DNA of 64,000 bases from Brevibacterium sp. W7.2 (GTDB taxonomy: Bacteria; Actinomycetota; Actinomycetes; Actinomycetales; Brevibacteriaceae): the NCBI RefSeq assembly GCF_018137945.1, contig NZ_CP073089.1, positions 1,984,001-2,048,000 of the forward strand, given 5' to 3'. Below are positions 56,811 to 64,000 of the stretch, in pieces. Made by a program: the position numbers and the translations under genes. Below the pieces are notes generated by a model. That model was not told the origin of the DNA, did no database searches, and saw only the letters and a program-made list of their open reading frames with translations. Within the stretch, counting starts at the first letter, position 1; each line of letters starts with the position of its first letter.

Positions 56811-56845
56811 GAAATGGCCGGAGTCGACAGGACTCCGGCCATTTC
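56811..56845 (+). terminator. Terminator of aceE
   Basis: A 15-bp perfect stem (56811-56825 with 56831-56845) around a 5-nt loop, followed by TGTCC, lies 38 bp after the aceE stop. Arms begin GAAATGG and end CCATTTC. Confidence 0.85.
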
Positions 56846-56864
56846 TGTCCCCGATGACAGATTT

Positions 56865-56881
56865 TTGTGCGTTTCGCACAA
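56865..56881 (+). promoter_or_regulatory. Putative FasR box upstream of fasR
   Basis: Perfect palindrome TTGTGCG-TTT-CGCACAA with 7-bp arms and a 3-bp centre, 33 bp before the fasR start. It shares its TTGT(N9)ACAA design with a site upstream of fabD, and GCGTTTTGTC follows directly. Confidence 0.65.
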
Positions 56882-56914
56882 GCGTTTTGTCCCACGGGCT
56901 TTAAGCTGGAGTCC

Positions 56915-58114
56915 ATGACCTCCGACACTGAGACTCTCCGTCGGCGAGCAGAGACGGGTCGACGTCTGCGCGCAGGCGTCGGCGTCCTCTCCACCGTGAC
57001 CCTGCAGCGACTCGACACCCGGCTGCCCTGGTACCGCTCGATGTCACCATCGGACCGCTCCTGGGTCGGGCTCCTCGCCCAGTCGGGCATCAGCTCATTC
57101 ATCGACTGGTACCGGCAGCCCGACACCGATCTGCGGGTCGTCAGCGAGATCTTCAAGTCCGCTCCCCGCGACCTCATCCGCGCCATCAGCCTCCAGCAGA
57201 CCCTCCAGCTGCTCAAGGTCGTCGTCGAAGTCGTCGAGGAGCGCGTGCCCGACATCGCCCGCACCGCCGAACAGCCGGCGCTGCGCGAAGCCGTGCTCAT
57301 CTACTCCCGCGAGATCGCGTTCGCCGCGGCCGACGTCTACGCCCGGGCGGCCGAGGCCCGCGGCAGCTGGGACGCCCGGCTCGAGGCGATGGTCGTCGAC
57401 GCCCTCGTGCGCGGGGACTCCGTCGACGAACTCGCCAGCCGCACCGCCGCCTTCGGGTGGCAGTCGGAGGAACCGGTCACCGTCCTCGTCGGCCGCGCCC
57501 CGCAGCGGTCGGCGAAGAAGGGCATCGAGGTCATCCGCCGCAAGGCCCGGAAATGGGCCGAGGACGCGCTCGTCGGCATCCACGACAACCGTCTCCTCAT
57601 CGTCCTCGGCGGCGTCAGCGACCTCGACACCGCGGTCGAGGACCTCTCGGACTGCTTCGGTCCTTCCGAGGTCATCGTCGGTCCCAGCGTGCCGACGCTC
57701 GCCGAGGCGGCCACCTCGGCGAAGGCGGCGATCATGGCGCTCAAGGCCGCCACCGCCCGTCCCGACTCCCCGCGCCCGGTCAAGGCCGACGAGCTCCTGC
57801 CCGAACGGGCTCTGGCCGGCGATGCCGTCGCCCTGGGCGAGCTCATCGCCCGCTACTACGAGCCGCTGACCTCGGGCACCGGCCAGCTGCTCAAGACCGT
57901 GAGCGCCTACGTCGAGTTCGGCTCCTCCCTCGAAGCCACCGCGAAGGCCCTGTCCGTCCACCCCAACACCGTCCGGTACCGGCTGCGGAAGATCACCGAG
58001 GCGATCGGGCTCGATCCCACAGTCTCCCGGGACGCGTTCGTCATCCACATCGCATTGGTGTACGGACGACTGTCAGATGCCGGGCTATTGTCGCAAGGCG
58101 ACAAAACGCAATGA
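56915..58114 (+). CDS. fasR: FasR, PucR-type activator of fatty-acid synthesis
   Basis: A 399-residue regulator with a C-terminal PucR helix-turn-helix (about 335-395: YVEFGSSLEATAKALSVHPNTVRYRLRKI) and a long effector domain. In Streptomyces the gene in this position, FasR, activates the fabD-fabH-acpP-fabF operon. The ATG at 56915 lies seven bases after TAAGCT (leaderless); an upstream ATG would cross the palindrome. The 3' end of its coding sequence contains the palindrome proposed to control fabD. Confidence 0.92.
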   Translation: MTSDTETLRRRAETGRRLRAGVGVLSTVTLQRLDTRLPWYRSMSPSDRSWVGLLAQSGISSFIDWYRQPDTDLRVVSEIFKSAPRDLIRAISLQQTLQLLKVVVEVVEERVPDIARTAEQPALREAVLIYSREIAFAAADVYARAAEARGSWDARLEAMVVDALVRGDSVDELASRTAAFGWQSEEPVTVLVGRAPQRSAKKGIEVIRRKARKWAEDALVGIHDNRLLIVLGGVSDLDTAVEDLSDCFGPSEVIVGPSVPTLAEAATSAKAAIMALKAATARPDSPRPVKADELLPERALAGDAVALGELIARYYEPLTSGTGQLLKTVSAYVEFGSSLEATAKALSVHPNTVRYRLRKITEAIGLDPTVSRDAFVIHIALVYGRLSDAGLLSQGDKTQ

Positions 58115-58138
58115 CGCCCGACAACCATCCGTTAGATT
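58088..58138 (+). promoter_or_regulatory. Promoter region of the fab operon with putative FasR box
   Basis: Perfect palindrome TTGTCGC-AAG-GCGACAA (58088-58104) lies just upstream of a likely -35 (ATGACG, 58111-58116), a 16-bp spacer and -10 TAGATT (58133-58138). The position directly upstream of -35 is that of an activator. GACAAAACGC after it is the inverse of GCGTTTTGTC at the fasR box. Confidence 0.65.
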
Positions 58139-58170
58139 GAACAGCGACGTCGAACGAAAAGAGATTCTCA

Positions 58171-59106
58171 GTGCTAGTCATCACGTGCCCAGGTCAGGGC
58201 GCCCAGAAGTCAGGCTTCCTCGAGTCCTTCCTCGAACTCGAGACCTTCTCAGCACAGATCGATGAACTCGCCGCCGCGTCGGGCATCGACCTGCGCGCGC
58301 ACGGCACGACCTCCGATGACGAGACGATCAAGGACACCGCGCTCGCACAGCCGCTTCTCGTCGCCGCGGCCATCGCCTGCGCCGCCGAGCTCGGCGTCAC
58401 CCCCGACGTCGTCGCCGGCCACTCCGTCGGTGAGATCGCCGCCGCGCAGATCGCCGGCATCCTCACCCCCGCCGATGCCATGCGCTTCGTCGCAGTCCGC
58501 GGCGCCGGCATGGCCGAGGCCGCAGCCGCCACGCCGACCGGCATGTCCGCCGTCGTCGGCGGGGAGCCCGCGGACGTCCTCGCCGCGATCGACGCCGCCG
58601 GTGCCGCACCGGCCAACGTCAACGGCGGCGGCCAGACCGTGGCCGCCGGTGCACTGCCGAACCTTGAGGCCCTCGCGGAGAACCCGCCCGAGCGCGCCCG
58701 GGTCATTCCGCTGCCCGTCGCCGGGGCCTTCCACACCGAGTACATGGCACCGGCCGTGCCGACGCTCACGGAAACCGCGGCCGAGCTCACCGTGACCGAT
58801 CCGAGCCTGCCGATCCTCACGAACTCCGACGGCAGCGTCGTCGACAGCGGCGCCGCCTACGTCGACCTCCTCGTCTCGCAGGTGACCAACCCGGTGCGCT
58901 GGGACCTCTGCCAGGAGACGCTGCAGCGCCTCGGCGTCACCGGGCTCATCGAGCTCGTCCCCGGCGGCACGCTCACCGGCATCGCCCGTCGGGCGCTCAA
59001 GGGCGTCGAGACCTACCCGATCAAGTCAGCCGCCGACCTCGACGGTGCGCGTGAGTTCGCGGCCGCCCATGCAGGCGCCGCGGCCAACGCCGGAGAAGAA
59101 GGATGA
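58171..59106 (+). CDS. fabD: Malonyl-CoA:ACP transacylase
   Basis: A 311-residue FabD that loads malonate onto acyl carrier protein. It starts VLVITCPGQGAQK with the GQGAQ motif. The catalytic serine is in GHSVGE and the His in AFHTEYM. It begins with GTG at 58171 (AAAAGAG upstream) and overlaps fabH by 4 bp. First gene of the fabD-fabH-acpP-fabF operon. Confidence 0.97.
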   Translation: MLVITCPGQGAQKSGFLESFLELETFSAQIDELAAASGIDLRAHGTTSDDETIKDTALAQPLLVAAAIACAAELGVTPDVVAGHSVGEIAAAQIAGILTPADAMRFVAVRGAGMAEAAAATPTGMSAVVGGEPADVLAAIDAAGAAPANVNGGGQTVAAGALPNLEALAENPPERARVIPLPVAGAFHTEYMAPAVPTLTETAAELTVTDPSLPILTNSDGSVVDSGAAYVDLLVSQVTNPVRWDLCQETLQRLGVTGLIELVPGGTLTGIARRALKGVETYPIKSAADLDGAREFAAAHAGAAANAGEEG

Positions 59107-60116
59107 CCACCGCCATGCCCACACTCAACACCGCACAGACCGGCCGGTTCTCGAAGATCGCCGGCATCGGCGCCTACCGCGCCGAGAACCTCGTGACCAA
59201 CGACGAGATCGCCGGTCCGATCAACTCCTCGGACGAGTGGATCCGGCAGCGCACCGGCATCGTCACCCGCCGCCGGGCCAGCAAGGACGTCGGCGTGCTC
59301 GAGATGTGCGAAGAGGCAGCCCTCGAGGCGATCGCCTCGGCGGGACTCAAGCCCGAGGACATCGGCGGCGTCATCATCTCCACGGTGACCTTCCCCTACT
59401 TCACGCCCTCGGCTGCCGCTGCACTCACCGACCGCATCGGCACCGGACCGGTGCCCGCCTGGGACATCAGCGCCGCGTGCGCCGGCTACTGCTACGGCAT
59501 CGCCCAGGCCGATGCGCTCGTGCGCGCCGGCACGATGGACAACGTCCTCGTCATCGGCGCCGAGAAGCTCTCCGACGTCATCGATCCCACCGACCGGTCG
59601 ATCTCCTTCATCCTCGGCGACGGGGCCGGAGCGGTCGTCGTCACCTCGGCCGATGAGCCGGGCATCTCGAAGACCGTATGGGGGTCGAAGGGCGAGAACT
59701 GGTCGACGATCCGGATGACCGAATCGCTCATGGACGTCCGCGACGATCGCGACCTGCCGTTCCCCACCCTGCGCCAGGACGGGCCCACCGTCTTCCGCTG
59801 GGCCGTGTGGGACGGCGCCGAGGTGGCCAAGAAGGCTCTCGAGGAATCGGGGGTCGAGGCCTCCGACCTCGCCGCCTTCATCCCCCACCAGGCGAACATG
59901 CGCATCATCGACGAACTCGCCAAGCAGCTGGGTCTGCCCGAGTCCGTCGTCATCGCCCGTGACATCGCCGACAACGGCAACACCTCGGCGGCCTCGATCC
60001 CGCTGGCCACCGAACGTCTCCTGCGCGAACAGCCCGAGCTCAGCGGCGGACTCGCCCTGCAGATGGGATTCGGCGCCGGACTCGTCTACGGCGCCCAGGT
60101 CGTTCGCCTGCCCTGA
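59103..60116 (+). CDS. fabH: Beta-ketoacyl-ACP synthase III
   Basis: A 337-residue KAS III that starts fatty-acid chains from acyl-CoA primers, probably branched ones in this group. The catalytic Cys is in SAACAGYCYG, His in PHQANMRI and Asn in DNGNTSAAS. The ATG overlaps the fabD stop (ATGA). A 120-bp gap to acpP follows, possibly with its own promoter. Confidence 0.97.
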   Translation: MTTAMPTLNTAQTGRFSKIAGIGAYRAENLVTNDEIAGPINSSDEWIRQRTGIVTRRRASKDVGVLEMCEEAALEAIASAGLKPEDIGGVIISTVTFPYFTPSAAAALTDRIGTGPVPAWDISAACAGYCYGIAQADALVRAGTMDNVLVIGAEKLSDVIDPTDRSISFILGDGAGAVVVTSADEPGISKTVWGSKGENWSTIRMTESLMDVRDDRDLPFPTLRQDGPTVFRWAVWDGAEVAKKALEESGVEASDLAAFIPHQANMRIIDELAKQLGLPESVVIARDIADNGNTSAASIPLATERLLREQPELSGGLALQMGFGAGLVYGAQVVRLP

Positions 60117-60236
60117 GCGCCCGTGGCGCGGGCGAAATCACCGCGCGAATGACCTAAGATATTCGGCGGGACACTCGTCGATACCGTTCCAATCCGACCG
60201 GGGACATCTCGGTTGTCACTAGAAAGTAGGAAAGAA

Positions 60237-60488
60237 ATGGCATTCACCGAAGCTGAAGTCCTCTCCGGACTGGCAGAGATCGTCAACGAAGAGACCGGCC
60301 TGGCCGTCGAGGCCGTCGAGCCCTCCAAGTCGTTCACCGACGATCTCGACATCGACTCGATCTCCATGATGACGATCGTCGTCAACGCCGAGAAGAAGTT
60401 CGGCGTGAAGATCCCGGACGACGACGTCAAGGACCTCGTCACCGTCCAGGATGCCGTCGACTACATCAACAAGGCCCAAGAAGCCTGA
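60237..60488 (+). CDS. acpP: Acyl carrier protein
   Basis: An 83-residue acidic four-helix protein. The phosphopantetheine serine is in DLDIDSISMM (DSI rather than the usual DSL), close to residue 42. AGTAGGAAAG precedes the ATG. A 68-bp gap precedes fabF. Position in the fab operon and the motif make the call secure. Confidence 0.97.
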   Translation: MAFTEAEVLSGLAEIVNEETGLAVEAVEPSKSFTDDLDIDSISMMTIVVNAEKKFGVKIPDDDVKDLVTVQDAVDYINKAQEA

Positions 60489-60556
60489 ACATCTGAGGAC
60501 GCACACGGCCCGTCCACCGACGGGCCGTGTCCCACACTATCGACGAGGTTTTCACC

Positions 60557-61798
60557 ATGACACCAAAAGTTGTCGTCACCGGGGTTGGTGCGGTGACCCC
60601 CTTGGGCGCCACTGCCGATGAGACCTGGCAGGCCCTGCTGGCCGGTCAGTCCGGCGTGTCCACGCTCGACAACGACTGGGCCGAGAAGTACGGCCTGACC
60701 GTCGACTTCGCTGCGACGGTCGACCCCGAGGTCGTGCCCGAGAAGCTCAAGCGGGTGCAGGCCAAGCGCCTCGACCCCTCGAGCCAGTTCGCTCTCATCT
60801 CCGCCCGTGAGGCCATGGCCGACGCCGGTCTCGAGGAGACCGATCCCGAACGCACCGCCGTCTCCTGGGCCACCGGCATCGGCGGCGTGTGGACGCTGCT
60901 CGACGCCTGGGACACGCTCAAGGACGAAGGTCCGCGCAGCGTCATGCCCCTGACCGTGCCGATGCTCATGCCCAACGGCCCGGCTGCCGCGATCGGCATG
61001 GAGTTCAAGGCCCGCGCCGGTGTGCAGACGATGGTCTCGGCCTGCGCGTCGTCGACCGAGAGCCTCGGTCACGCCTTCGACCTCATCGCGAACGGCGACG
61101 CCGACATCGTCATCGCCGGCGGATCCGAAGCCGCGATCCACCCGATCACCCTGGCGGCGTTCAATTCGATGCAGGCGCTCTCGCGTCGCACGGATTCCCC
61201 CGAGACCGCTTCCCGCCCCTACGACGTCGACCGTGACGGCTTCGTCATGGGCGAGGGCGCCGGCGCGCTCATCCTCGAGACCGAGGAGCATGCGAAGGCC
61301 CGCGGGGCGAAGATCTACGCCGAGGTGGCCAGCTGGGGCATCTCGAACGACGCCTACCACATCACCGGCAACGAGCCCGAGGGCAAGTACGCGCTCAAGG
61401 CGATGGAGGATGCGCTCGAGGCCGGCGGCCTCACCCCTGCTGACATCAAGCACGTCAATGCGCATGCGACGTCGACGCCGGTCGGTGACATCCCCGAGTC
61501 CGTGGCGATCGCCGAGCTCCTCGGCGACTCCGTCGACGACACGCTCGTCAGCGGCACGAAGTCGATGACCGGTCACCTTCTCGGCGGTGCCGGGGCGGTC
61601 GAGGCGATCTTCACGGTCAAGGCGCTCGAGACGCGGACTGCTCCCCCGACGATGAACATCACCGAGGTCGATCCCAAGGTGAAGATCAACATTGTCCGGG
61701 ACACTCCCGCCCAGCTGCCCGATGGTGACATCGCCGCCCTGTCGAACTCCTTCGGGTTCGGCGGACACAACGCGGTCGTCGCCTTCAAGTCGGTGTGA
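60557..61798 (+). CDS. fabF: Beta-ketoacyl-ACP synthase II
   Basis: A 413-residue KAS II for chain elongation. It begins PKVVVTGVGAVTPLG; the catalytic Cys is in VSACASSTES, and the two His in NAHATSTPVGD and SMTGHLLGGAG. The ATG at 60557 is chosen (GACGAGG upstream); a GTG ten codons earlier is possible. A strong hairpin ends the operon. Confidence 0.97.
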   Translation: MTPKVVVTGVGAVTPLGATADETWQALLAGQSGVSTLDNDWAEKYGLTVDFAATVDPEVVPEKLKRVQAKRLDPSSQFALISAREAMADAGLEETDPERTAVSWATGIGGVWTLLDAWDTLKDEGPRSVMPLTVPMLMPNGPAAAIGMEFKARAGVQTMVSACASSTESLGHAFDLIANGDADIVIAGGSEAAIHPITLAAFNSMQALSRRTDSPETASRPYDVDRDGFVMGEGAGALILETEEHAKARGAKIYAEVASWGISNDAYHITGNEPEGKYALKAMEDALEAGGLTPADIKHVNAHATSTPVGDIPESVAIAELLGDSVDDTLVSGTKSMTGHLLGGAGAVEAIFTVKALETRTAPPTMNITEVDPKVKINIVRDTPAQLPDGDIAALSNSFGFGGHNAVVAFKSV

Positions 61799-61820
61799 TC
61801 GACTGACACACGTTCTGTCA

Positions 61821-61862
61821 CACGACGAAGGGCCCCAGCTTCGGCTGGGGCCCTTCGTCGTG
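61821..61862 (+). terminator. Terminator of the fab operon
   Basis: A 19-bp perfect stem (61821-61839 with 61844-61862) closed by a TTCG tetraloop, 23 bp after the fabF stop. One of the strongest hairpins in the window. Confidence 0.9.
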
Positions 61863-61954
61863 TCGCAGAGGAGGCGCACACGTCGGAGGCAGAGACGTGC
61901 CCACTTATCGTCGCGTGAGTGAGCAGCGCAGGAAGCGCCGCAGGTGTGCCGGAG

Positions 61955-62452
61955 TCAGCCGACCTTCGTCAGCCAGCGCACGGGGGCGCCCTCACCGGCG
62001 TGGCGGAACGCGTCGAGCTCTTCGTCCCACGCTTCACCGAGGGCGAGGCCCATCTCGTGGGCGAGCTTCGCGGGATCTCCGCCGGCGCGCTCCATGACGG
62101 AGCGGATGCGGTCCTCGGGCACGAGGATGTTGCCGACGGTGTCGGTCACGGCGTGGTAGATGCCGAGGTCAGGAGTGTGGCTCCACCGTCCGCCGTCGAC
62201 GCCGGCCGAGGGTTCCTCGGTGACTTCGTAGCGCAGGGAGTCCCATCCGCGGAGTGCCGATGCGATGCGAGAGCCCGAGCCCGCCGGCGCGCGCCAGCAG
62301 ACTTCGGCGCGCACGAGGCCCGGTGCTGCCGGCTGGGGTGTCCAGTCGAAGCGTGCCTGTGCGCCGATCGCCCCGCCCGCTGCCCATTCGATGTGCGGGC
62401 AGAGCGCGCGAGGTGCTGAGTGGACGAAGAGTACGCCCTGTGTCATATCCAT
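61955..62452 (-). CDS. DUF3145 protein
   Basis: A 165-residue actinobacterial DUF3145 protein, function unknown. Typical sequence: TQGVLFVHSAPRALCPHIEWA, FDWTPQPA and MGLALGEAWDEELDAFRHAG (as three separate blocks). AGGAGG precedes the ATG at 62452. It commonly follows the fab operon in Actinobacteria, here convergently, which hints at a lipid-related role without proof. Confidence 0.92.
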   Translation of the reverse strand: MDMTQGVLFVHSAPRALCPHIEWAAGGAIGAQARFDWTPQPAAPGLVRAEVCWRAPAGSGSRIASALRGWDSLRYEVTEEPSAGVDGGRWSHTPDLGIYHAVTDTVGNILVPEDRIRSVMERAGGDPAKLAHEMGLALGEAWDEELDAFRHAGEGAPVRWLTKVG

Positions 62453-62578
62453 GTGTGCCTCCTACCTCGGATACGTCTTCCCCTACGATCCGAAAGGAGG
62501 TACTCCGCTCATGATAGTCGACAAACAGACGTGAGCCAAGTAGCGAAATGCCTGATGACACGCGGTTCTTCTCGTCGG

Positions 62579-62785
62579 TCAGGAGCGGCGGCGATGCATC
62601 TGCTCGGTCATCGTCTCCAACCGCGAGAGGCCGCTGACGGCGGCCCAGCCGCGCACGGCTGTGAGCACCCATCCGTCGAGGCCGAGGTCCTGCCACGCGA
62701 GGCGTTCGGCAGCGGGGCACACAGCCCGCCCGATGACGAGGAGAACACCGATCATCATCCCGACCACAATCAGCAGCACCATCAT
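62579..62785 (-). CDS. Small single-span membrane protein, hypothetical
   Basis: A 68-residue protein starting MMVLLIVVGMMIGVLLVIGRA, whose first ~20 residues form a membrane helix (or uncleaved signal). The rest contains several Trp and Arg residues. GGGAGGAG precedes the ATG at 62785. No family is recognised. A start 27 codons upstream exists but lacks a ribosome site. Confidence 0.6.
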   Translation of the reverse strand: MMVLLIVVGMMIGVLLVIGRAVCPAAERLAWQDLGLDGWVLTAVRGWAAVSGLSRLETMTEQMHRRRS

Positions 62786-62992
62786 CACCAACTCCTCCCA
62801 CCTGTGCAGCGACTTTCGCTCCCTTTTCAGCATGAACCTCTGGGCCCTCAATGAAAAGCAAATCATTGTGAATGATCATCAGGCAGAGATTTAATGATCG
62901 AGCTCTCTCCTGGGGACCGATTGCCTTCGCGGTTCCCCGGGCTGGGGTCGTGGCCGACGTCGCTGCCCGGCGAATCGAGTCCATGCCGGGTC

Positions 62993-63022
62993 TAGACAGG
63001 TGACTCATGAGTCACCTATCGT
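62993..63022 (+). promoter_or_regulatory. ArsR-SRPBCC promoter with a perfect 20-bp palindrome in the spacer
   Basis: TAGACA (62993-62998), an 18-bp spacer and TATCGT (63017-63022). A perfect 20-bp palindrome, AGGTGACTCA and its complement (62998-63017), fills the spacer. The gene's GTG at 63030 lies seven bases after the -10. Binding of the ArsR domain here would block RNA polymerase. Confidence 0.75.
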
Positions 63023-63029
63023 TGCGTCC

Positions 63030-63800
63030 GTGGCCACTTCCGATGACGACGCGGTTCTCCTGGCGCTCTCCCATCCGAGTCGACGGGCGCTTCTCGACGC
63101 CCTCCATGACCGGGACGGGCAGAGCGTGAGCGAGCTCGGGCAGGTCCTGCCCGCTCTCGGACGCCATGCCGTCCTCAAGCACGTGGGCGTGCTCGAGGAC
63201 GCAGGATTGGTCACCTCGCACAAAACCGGGCGCATCCGCCACTGCTATCTCAATGCCGCGCCGCTGGTCGCGCTGGCCCACCGCTGGCTCGACGACTACG
63301 CGCTCGAGTGGGGGCAGGCATTGAACCGACTGAAGAGCACATCCGAACGGAGACCGGAGATCATGAGCAGCACCGCACCCCTGCACCGCCACGCCATCGT
63401 CATCGACGCCTCACCCGAACGGGTCTGGACCGCACTGACCGAAGAGACCGCCTCGTGGTACTTCACCACGACGTTGAACTCGTCGCTGGAGCCCGGCACC
63501 GCATTCACCTACACCTACCCTGACGGCCGAACTGCCGCCGAGGGCACGATCATCGCGGCCGACCCCGGCCGCCGCCTGGAGATGATCTTCTCGCCTGCCT
63601 GGGACGACGCCGTGGCGCCGGAGGCTCCTTTCCGCCTCGTGTGGTCCCTCGCATCCCGGGGCGAGTCCACGCTGGTGACGATCGATCACTTCGACCTCGA
63701 CCCGTCCACTGAGACCGCCCGCCAGGTCGACCACGGCAGCCTGGTCCTCATCTCCAACCTCAAGACCTGGATCGAGACCGGTGCGCCCATGCACGCCTGA
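63030..63800 (+). CDS. ArsR-type HTH fused to an SRPBCC (AHSA1) domain
   Basis: A 256-residue two-domain protein. Residues ~8-95 are an ArsR winged helix (LALSHPSRRALLDALHD, GRHAVLKHVGVLEDAGLV) without an evident metal-binding cysteine pair. Residues ~120-256 are an SRPBCC ligand domain (HAIVIDASPERVWTALTEE, ending LISNLKTWIETG). These are commonly two adjacent genes, here fused. I chose GTG 63030 because a GTG at 63000 lies within the palindrome. The SRPBCC part may sense a hydrophobic ligand. Confidence 0.88.
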   Translation: MATSDDDAVLLALSHPSRRALLDALHDRDGQSVSELGQVLPALGRHAVLKHVGVLEDAGLVTSHKTGRIRHCYLNAAPLVALAHRWLDDYALEWGQALNRLKSTSERRPEIMSSTAPLHRHAIVIDASPERVWTALTEETASWYFTTTLNSSLEPGTAFTYTYPDGRTAAEGTIIAADPGRRLEMIFSPAWDDAVAPEAPFRLVWSLASRGESTLVTIDHFDLDPSTETARQVDHGSLVLISNLKTWIETGAPMHA

Positions 63801-63837
63801 GGTCTCGCCTGACTGGCGGTGTCCGGCGACGACGAAG

Positions 63838-63871
63838 CCCCGCATCTCTCGCCGCGGTGAGAGATGCGGGG
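63838..63871. terminator. Terminator between the ArsR-SRPBCC gene and tRNA-Met
   Basis: A 13-bp perfect stem (63838-63850 with 63859-63871) with an 8-nt loop lies between convergent genes and can serve both. Confidence 0.8.
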
Positions 63872-63885
63872 CGATCGCACAGGGG

Positions 63886-63959
63886 TGCCCCCGGCCGGAC
63901 TTGAACCGGCGACCAAAGAATTATGAGTTCCCTGCTCTGACCAGCTGAGCTACGGGGGC
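63886..63959 (-). tRNA. tRNA-Met (CAT anticodon, elongator-type)
   Basis: Cloverleaf on the minus strand: acceptor GCCCCCG pairs with CGGGGGC, anticodon stem GGGAA/TTCTT with loop CTCATAA (anticodon CAT), T-loop TTCAAGT. The first base pair G1-C72 and the A-U-rich lower anticodon stem argue against an initiator. A CAT-anticodon tRNA-Ile is possible. CCA is not encoded. Confidence 0.92.
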
Positions 63960-64000
63960 GAGCCGTGACCAGATTAGCACCAGAAGGCCGGCAGCTCCCA

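Noticed and set aside
53855-56881. 1008-codon minus-strand frame opposite aceE
   Set aside because: The plus strand encodes AceE with conserved cofactor motifs; the reverse frame has no recognisable domain.

Overview
The window is chromosomal DNA of a high-GC Gram-positive bacterium (Actinomycetota). Markers are mycothione reductase, GlnE with two glutamine synthetases, a homodimeric AceE, a two-lipoyl-domain E2, FasR-fabD-fabH-acpP-fabF, DUF3043/3052/3145/4191 proteins, polyphosphate glucokinase and many apparently leaderless starts. Gene content and order best fit Micrococcales, probably Brevibacterium or a close relative. The genus is inferred and was not searched.

Layout. 0-9 kb: cytochrome aa3 oxidase ctaC-ctaD-ctaF, aat, erpA, an M20 peptidase, a DUF3043 membrane protein, pyrD and pepA. 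9-16.7 kb: lpdA-sucB (lipoyl enzymes), a large membrane protein of unknown role, and lipB-lipA, which make the lipoyl cofactor. 16.7-26.6 kb: nitrogen metabolism (glnA, glnE, glnA2, ald) with mycothione reductase. 26.6-27.1 kb: a repeat-rich spacer. 27.1-32.6 kb: FadR-type regulator, map-ppgK, RNase P RNA, yaaA, a zinc-ribbon coiled-coil protein and a Nif3-like protein. 32.7-45.2 kb: accessory and transport genes (acyl-CoA synthetase, nucleobase permease, alcohol dehydrogenase, AraC, MFS/TetR pair, ClC plus K+ channel pair, tRNA-Val, tRNA-Pro). 45.25-47.83 kb: an AT-richer islet flanked by a 106-bp direct repeat of the 3' end of an lrp/asnC gene. 47.7-53.8 kb: Lrp regulator, an MhpA-like flavin monooxygenase, a Cys/Met-metabolism PLP enzyme, a TipAL-like MerR regulator, HIT protein, peroxiredoxin and DUF3052. 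54-61.9 kb: aceE and the fatty-acid synthesis operon with its activator FasR. 62-64 kb: DUF3145, a small membrane protein, an ArsR-SRPBCC fusion and tRNA-Met.

The most unusual segment is the islet. It encodes a signal-peptide-bearing protein with a C-terminal NucA/NucB-type DNase domain, currently split by a frameshift in a run of six A residues. A translationally coupled 201-residue protein follows it and could be its immunity partner. The flanking lrp 3' repeats encode slightly different C-termini, as expected if the islet arrived with its own copy of the gene end. No integrase or transposase is visible in the window.

Several regulatory sites can be read directly. Two 17-bp palindromes of the same design lie upstream of fasR and of fabD. 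A palindrome sits in a 19-bp promoter spacer upstream of the MerR gene. A perfect 20-bp palindrome fills the promoter spacer of the ArsR-SRPBCC gene. A 23-bp near-perfect palindrome overlaps the likely promoter of the flavin monooxygenase.
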